From contig JAOCPU010000002.1 of NCBI GenBank assembly GCA_035772785.1, forward strand, positions 1,178,001 to 1,242,000: DNA of 64,000 nt. Reading direction: 5' to 3'. The stretch is from Phlebiopsis flavidoalba. Its lineage: Eukaryota > Basidiomycota > Agaricomycetes > Polyporales > Phanerochaetaceae. The position numbers and the translations under genes are program-made. Of the stretch, positions 58,640 through 64,000 are shown piece by piece; position 1 is the first letter of the stretch; every line of letters begins with the position of its first letter. The notes below the pieces were generated by a model. It was not told the origin of the DNA, did no database searches, and saw nothing but the letters and a program-made list of their open reading frames with translations.

Positions 58640-60900
58640 GACCACAAAGTGACTGCCTTGTTGGCTCATATATGGTTCGTAAGTACGCAAAGGAATTAAA
58701 ATATCATGCATTGTTCGGAGCATAAAGGTGGCAACAACACCTGATGACATCCCGCATCAAGAATTGAACGCACTTGAAAGGAAAGGACAGCGGCCAGAGC
58801 GCTCACCAGTCCGTCCTGATGATGAGTTCAACGAATCCTCCCCCCCGATCCCGATCGACGAACGCCACTCCGTCCGGATACTCTCGCGACTAGCACCCCA
58901 TGGTGTGTCTAGAAGTAGATACAGTTTAGGAAAAACGCGGCAGAAAGGCGTGGGGAATGGTGCTAAGCGAGAACTGTTGAGTACTTAATAAGTGGCCCAA
59001 ATAATCCCGGACATGCTGTGCAACCAACGACACGACACGGAGTGAATGTGCGAATGTGCAATCTACGTCAAGAGTGGTATCGGAAACATACAATAGCCAA
59101 CGGGTTGAACAAGCAGTCTCCGCCGACGTACCTCAGCAGGCACGCAGTTCTAGTGGATCTGAGACCAGTGCGTCGGGCAGATTTTTCGCCGCCATGGACG
59201 TAGAAAATTACATATACCACCGCCGCGGGGGAAGAGGATCAAAGCGAGAACTTGGCCGTAAGATTTCCGTTGGCGAGGCGAAAGTGATGTTACAGCGAGA
59301 TGTCTATTTTTGAGCTCGTTGCCACCCGTTTGTCAACGGCTGTGATGCTGGTTATCCCATTAGTCCAGACGCTATAACCATCGACGCAAGGGCGGGTGTT
59401 CGTCGGTCACCCGCAGAAATAGACTAGGAAAGGAATGCTCAAAACCCTCACACTCGCCATGCACGGGCAATTAATTGCGCATTCCGGTTCATAGCTACCG
59501 CAAATTGTGGGATTGTCAGCTCTGACGTAACTAGTCCCAAGTCCGGATCGTACGATCACCGCGTCCTCCGGTTTTCAGCCTTAGCGGTTCTCGGGTGTTC
59601 ATCGCGGTGTGTGTAATTGCGGTGGAACGGCCATCTTTGAACACTCGGGCTTCACCGTAAGCCTTGCCCAAGGCAGGCAACATTAACAGTTGGAAAACGC
59701 TGCTATTTCTCACACGCGACTAGACGAAGTATGGGGTTCCTACACATAAGACGTGAGAGAGAAATGGATTGGAGTGAGAAGAGACGTGCACATTAGAGGT
59801 TCATAGTCCCTTGTGCGAGTCCTAAAACTCAAGCGCGGGGGGTGGCGTGTTCCGAGCCATGCGAGCTGACAAGAGACCTCGATTTTGCTCAGCAACATAA
59901 GGACTCGTCGACTCGTTCGCGGGAGAGCTCAACGACGATGTCCGAACCGCGGCTGCTCGTTGAAATGCGTCGACGGCGCGAGAGCTCTGCTCGGCAGGGC
60001 GGCGGTGTGCACGTCTTGCGGCGCCTCGTGTACCTTGCTCGACCGCATGAGCGACTCGACGGCAGCTGTCGAGGGGCATGAGGCATCAAAGCTCGATGAG
60101 ATCTATGTGGCGTAGGTGTACGGCACAGTGGCCATGGAGAGTTTGTGCGGGGTCGAGCTTGGCCCTTTTTCCCATCGAAGTGTGCGTTGGCGCCGCGAGC
60201 GTAGCCAGAGGAAGAATCTGAGTCCTGCGAGCAGCGCGCGCTGCCGATCCCACCAGCGACGTCTCCATAATGGGAAGGTGGGTGTTGCCGTTGCCGTCGC
60301 CGCCTGACCCAGAACCGGATATGCTTCGTGCGAAGATGGCGACGTCGGGGAGGCCGCCAGATTCAGTGCAATAATGTAGCGGGAGGTCACCTACGCCAAT
60401 ACCTACGCCCGCCCCGGGACCATTTACACCTGTTTCAGTCTCACCATGTATCGACAGATTCTGGTTCAACTAACTGGTCCAGTGGCTCAGCTGCCTCGAC
60501 CTGTCGTTCAGCGTAGATGTTGTGTAGAAAATATGTTTTGCTAGGTTCTTGTCAGTGGACGCAAAGTTTCCACAGAAGGTGAATAAAGCCTAGCCAACTG
60601 ACATCGGTTCGTGTTATGCATGCTGTTGTCGGTTGCGGCCGGCCAACGCGAACGCTTGGCGCCGACGCGGCGACACGGTAGAGTGACGTCATATGCACCC
60701 GCGAATTGCGTCGGGCCTTCAGGCCTCAAAAAGGCCTGGCAAACCCACAACTTGAGATCATCATGCGTTAAATGCGATAGTCTGGGGTTTCTTTTTGTAG
60801 AACACGACATGAGCGGTCACCTGCAACCCAAAAAATATTGTACTAGATTGTAAACGAGCGCTTCAGGCTGCTAACTAAGATCACAACGGAAGACCTGGAA
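58640..60900. other. no supported gene
   Basis: Weak frames occur near 58728-58988 (plus) and 59822-60469 (minus, Gly/Ser-rich in part) but none is recognised. Confidence 0.35.
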
Positions 60901-60916
60901 TGAATGGTTGGAAGAG

Positions 60917-61015
60917 GAAGAATGCTCGTGAAGGGAAAAGGGCGGAATGGGCAAGATGCTCGTGATAGGTAGAATGCTTGAGAGGTGGCGGAATGGGCAA
61001 GATGCTTGTGAGAGG
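60917..61015 (+). repeat. short tandem repeat, four degenerate units
   Basis: The unit GGCGGAATGGGCAAGATGCT occurs twice almost unchanged, near 60951 and 60988. Two shorter versions containing GAATGCT plus GTGA or TGAG lie between and before them. Confidence 0.75.
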
Positions 61016-62119
61016 AGGCAGCTTGAAGTCAATGGTAAGCTTTGTCAGCGTCGTATGCTCGGGAGTATGGAGATCACGGAACGTGAGGCAAAGATATACT
61101 AGGTATCAACGAGGGAAGTGTTACTAGCTCGCAGTTGAACGCAATTGCATCGCTCTAAAGCACACAGCGTGAGATGTAATCTCTTACGAGACCTGTAACT
61201 TCACTTACAATAAATTTGGCCCCCCACAACATACGGTGGAGCCGTCACATTGGTGTCAGGCGTCCGAGGGGGTTTGTGTCTGGAATGGCGTGTTGCACGG
61301 TTTGCAGTTGAGGCCCACATTTCCAATCTGGGTTGCATTCAGACTTGGAGGAAGAATGTCCGTGATGGCGGGTGGGCAATGCAATGGGGCAGGCATCCGT
61401 TGTCAAAGTTTTCCACGAAGTGTATTTCATGTGTATGAATTACCATAGTGTACAATAATGGTTCGCCTTCCCTCGATCGTCCAATCTTCGGTGATACAGC
61501 GACCATCCTAGCGGATGTGCAACACTTAGGTTCAAGGAAGGGTCGCGCACAAATTGTCGAGATGGGTCAAATACGGCTTCCAGCTATGCCCGTCTCTTCT
61601 TTCATTTAGCCATCCGAGGGTTACGGAATCCTGCTACCGAGAAGCCACTTATGCTATCGCAAGCTGGATGGACGGATTCTCCTTCATGCAGTTTGTGTAA
61701 GCGAATACGGGAGTAAAACATGGTATGCTTACGGGTGAATGCAACCTGCCATGACCGCCTGTGCTCACTCATTTGACGAACACTGCGTGAGGGGGGGCGC
61801 AGCTCTACTGCGACGGTATAGACTGAGGATAGCACATTTTGTTTTATAGGGCAAGGCGGGCGAAAAGGGATATAGCTTTGGAAGGTTAGGCGATTTAGAT
61901 GGAATTGGGAAGGGTGGCAAGACGGTAGGTGAGACGTCGGTAGGAATGGCTAGTCGGGACTCCGTCGAATGGGAGGAGGAGGCGAGGGTCGAGAGGCCTG
62001 AGAAGGAGGCTGGGAATACCTCTGACGGTAGCACCCGGTGGGCAGGGCCTGGAGCGAGAGCGACGCGGGCGACACTGTGCAGAGCGGGTGCAGGAAGGGA
62101 CGGATACCGCGATTACTCC

Positions 62120-62575
62120 CAGAAGGGAGGATGCCAGTAGTGAGAGAATTTACCTCCGTGGGCAGGATGCCAGTCTTGGGAAGATAATTTCCCGTTAAGG
62201 CTAACATGCCTAGTGGTGCTAATATGACCCGTTTTTTTTTTAGGTCAGGATGCCGTGGTGTAGGATGCCGGTGGGAAGAATTACCGGTGGGGAGAATACC
62301 GTTAGGTGAGGAATATTCATATTAGGGTAGTTCGCACGCTTCAGAGGGATACAATCGTCCAGAATTCCGCCGAGACGCTTGTGTCGCTCATGGATGCCGG
62401 ATGGGTCGATACATTCACATGGGAGTACATACCCTGTAGGACGAAGACACGGTTGGGCTAAATACGAGTGGTTTAAATAAAATGTCCTAGTTGTGGGATA
62501 GGATAACCTAGTAGAGGTCAGCAATATAACCCGGTGGGCAGATGCCGGTGGTTTAAAATATCACAGTGGGCACAA
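62120..62575 (+). repeat. degenerate minisatellite based on AGGATGCC
   Basis: AGGATGCC occurs at 62128, 62164, 62247 and 62262, with a variant at 62540. Each is followed by purine-rich GTGGGAAGAATT- or GTGAGAGAATT-like sequence. Spacing is irregular (15-80 nt or more). The plus strand from 61860 to 62310 is visibly rich in G and A. A T10 run lies at 62232-62241. Confidence 0.65.
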
Positions 62576-63087
62576 ATTCCGACGGGGGTCTCGTTGCTTC
62601 GCAAACCAAGGAGCGATTGAAACCCTATAGAAAAGGTCAGGCCTATTCGCGCACGGGGGAAAGTAGCCAACGGGACTCACGAGACTCATTTCGCAGCACA
62701 ACGCATCAGCAGTAGACGTCGTGGCCGGGGAACAGTCGAGCGCGACGAGGCCCGTTGTACGAAGTACACTAGGAAGGCTCGCCAACAATGCTGTCAAAGA
62801 GCTGAGGATGGACAAAAGTGCCAGGGGTATCGCTCAATAATGATTTTGTTATATGTTGGGTGTACGAAAGGAGGCAGTGTTAATTCAGACCTCTTCTACA
62901 ACTGATGGCTTTACACATAGTCTTTCGAAAGAATTTTGGGAGCAAGTCACGGAGGGACGATCGTTGCAGGAGCTCGCAGGAGATCTTCGTTTGGCGAGCT
63001 TTTCGGCGTATGGGTGAGGCGACGGCAAGGTTGGCAGAAGAAAGAACAGCGCTGGAGAGCAACAAAGACACTGAGCTTGGAGAACAT
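62555..63087 (-). CDS. hydrophobin-like gene, degenerate
   Basis: Small secreted protein that would coat aerial surfaces. ATG 63087 gives MFSKLSVFVAL and, after a single-base shift, SSAVLSSANLAVASP, a standard signal peptide, then basic RRKAR. SCNDRPSVTCSQNS follows. After an intron, SLTALLASLPSVLRTTGLVA then LDCSPATTSTADALCCE (62800-62695) matches the end of class I hydrophobins. A 56-nt intron (GTGAGT...TCTATAG) follows and VSIAP-like sequence closes it. Only part of the eight-Cys pattern is visible: one CC pair is clear, the first pair appears as a single Cys and the last Cys is not found. It is a pseudogene, or an error-laden copy. A TATA box (CATATAAATAG on the minus strand, 63203-63212) lies 115-125 nt upstream. 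Confidence 0.6.
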
Positions 63088-63214
63088 GGTGGAAGATCTG
63101 AGTAGTGTGAGAGTACAGCTGCACGGCACCGACTTGGGGAATGCCAATGGAATAGCCTAGACTGGGCACTGACAGGAATTGACAAGGGGAGCACAGGAAC
63201 CCTATTTATATGTT

Positions 63215-64000
63215 CTTTCGTTCAGTGATAAAGGGGGACAGTGTTGGAGGGAAATTGTATCAACTTATAGTCAATGTCAGGAATAGTTGATTCAACTACA
63301 CCCATTTGTCATTAGTCCGAGATGTGCCCATCTCGGAGGCATCTAAGAAGCATATCTGAGCTTGTGCGGGTTACTATGGCACGCTCACGGCGTCATACCT
63401 CTGGGCGAAGCGATTGAAAGCGGGGCCTGAATCGAATGCGTGAATTAGCACGGGTTACGAGTAAAATCATAACGTTTCCGAACCCAAATTGGAGTAGCCG
63501 ACGGACGCGGTGAATGGGCGGCTGTATGTGTTTTGAATACTTTGTAATCGTGAAATGCATTGACACATTTTACGATGCTGAGGCATATGACCAGTAAGCC
63601 CATTGAAATGGGATTTTGCAAACGTGCATAGGTTTGCTAAACATTGTGGTAGAGCCCCTTGACGCCAATGTCCAGACACGTGGTGGGCAGCGACGAGACG
63701 GTGCGGACCAGCTACGGCGTTCCTATTTCACACAGAACGGATAGTCTCATGTGCATTTGCTAACATCAAATCGCAGTGCCTGTTTTGGGCGTCTCTGGTG
63801 TAGCGGTTGGGATGGAGGGGAAACTACGCCTGCTTGTTTCACGGTTCGGCCCCCAAATATCCACACGAGCACGCGCGCGTGACGGAAGCAGACTACTACA
63901 TAGTACAGTCATATGATGTACAGTCGTGGAAACTAAAGAGGCTGGAGGCTATCGCGGGGCGAGGGTTGGTTGCTGTAGCCGCGCAGGAAAGGAAGGTAAG
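63215..64000. other. right-hand end, no supported gene
   Basis: No motif is recognised. The last 90 bases hold an open plus-strand frame (KRLEAIAGRGLVAVAAQE) ending in GGTAAG, a possible 5' splice site, so an exon of a gene running past the window is possible. Confidence 0.25.

Noticed and set aside
63785..63860. tRNA-like segment with TGGTGTAGCGGTT and GGTTCGGCC
   Set aside because: The pieces resemble A and B boxes but no acceptor stem or anticodon arm pairs; a covariance-model scan would settle it.

Overview
The window looks like nuclear DNA of a filamentous basidiomycete, probably an agaricomycete. The signs are short GT-AG introns (about 50-60 nt), fungal single-copy genes (MET3, PNS1, ATG27, an ataxin-3/Josephin protease), three SSU1-type sulfite exporters, a hydrophobin-like remnant and a repeated family of Ser-rich membrane proteins of a type I associate with agaricomycetes. 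Identifications come from reading protein motifs by eye; no search was run.

Layout. 1-7.3 kb is gene-poor, with one unidentified conserved-looking gene near 5.2-5.9 kb. 7.3-9.5 kb holds MET3 (ATP sulfurylase, minus). 9.5-11.2 kb is empty, followed by a striking ~1.5 kb tract at 11.2-12.7 kb almost without G on the plus strand. 13.1-17.5 kb has two copies of the membrane protein family, then PNS1 (17.8-20.2, minus) and an unidentified disordered gene (21.4-23.6). 24.0-29.9 kb is a sulfur block: SSU1 (minus), a persulfide-dioxygenase-like metallo-beta-lactamase protein (plus), SSU1 (minus). Three more membrane-family copies lie at 31.2-33.9 and 38.3-39.6 kb, with the C-terminal lobe of a GPI-type aspartic protease between them (36.7-37.9). 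40.4-41.9 kb is an Rds1/ferritin-like secreted protein; 42.8-44.7 kb a viroplasmin-domain/zinc-motif disordered protein; 45.2-49.0 kb a divergent pair ATG27 / ataxin-3 homologue; 50.3-51.7 kb a third SSU1. From 51.7 kb only weak genes are visible, plus a degenerate minisatellite (60.9-62.6) and a hydrophobin-like gene (62.5-63.1).

How they fit together. MET3 brings sulfate into assimilation. The dioxygenase would produce sulfite from glutathione persulfide, and SSU1 proteins export sulfite. The dioxygenase and one SSU1 share a divergent promoter carrying a repeated ATTCGGAT motif, which suggests joint control. This is the best candidate for a functional system here.

Nearly every recognised gene, including conserved single-copy ones, is broken by single-base indels, mostly at homopolymers. 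Uncorrected long-read sequence is the simplest explanation, so exon boundaries below are approximate and a broken frame should not by itself be read as a pseudogene.
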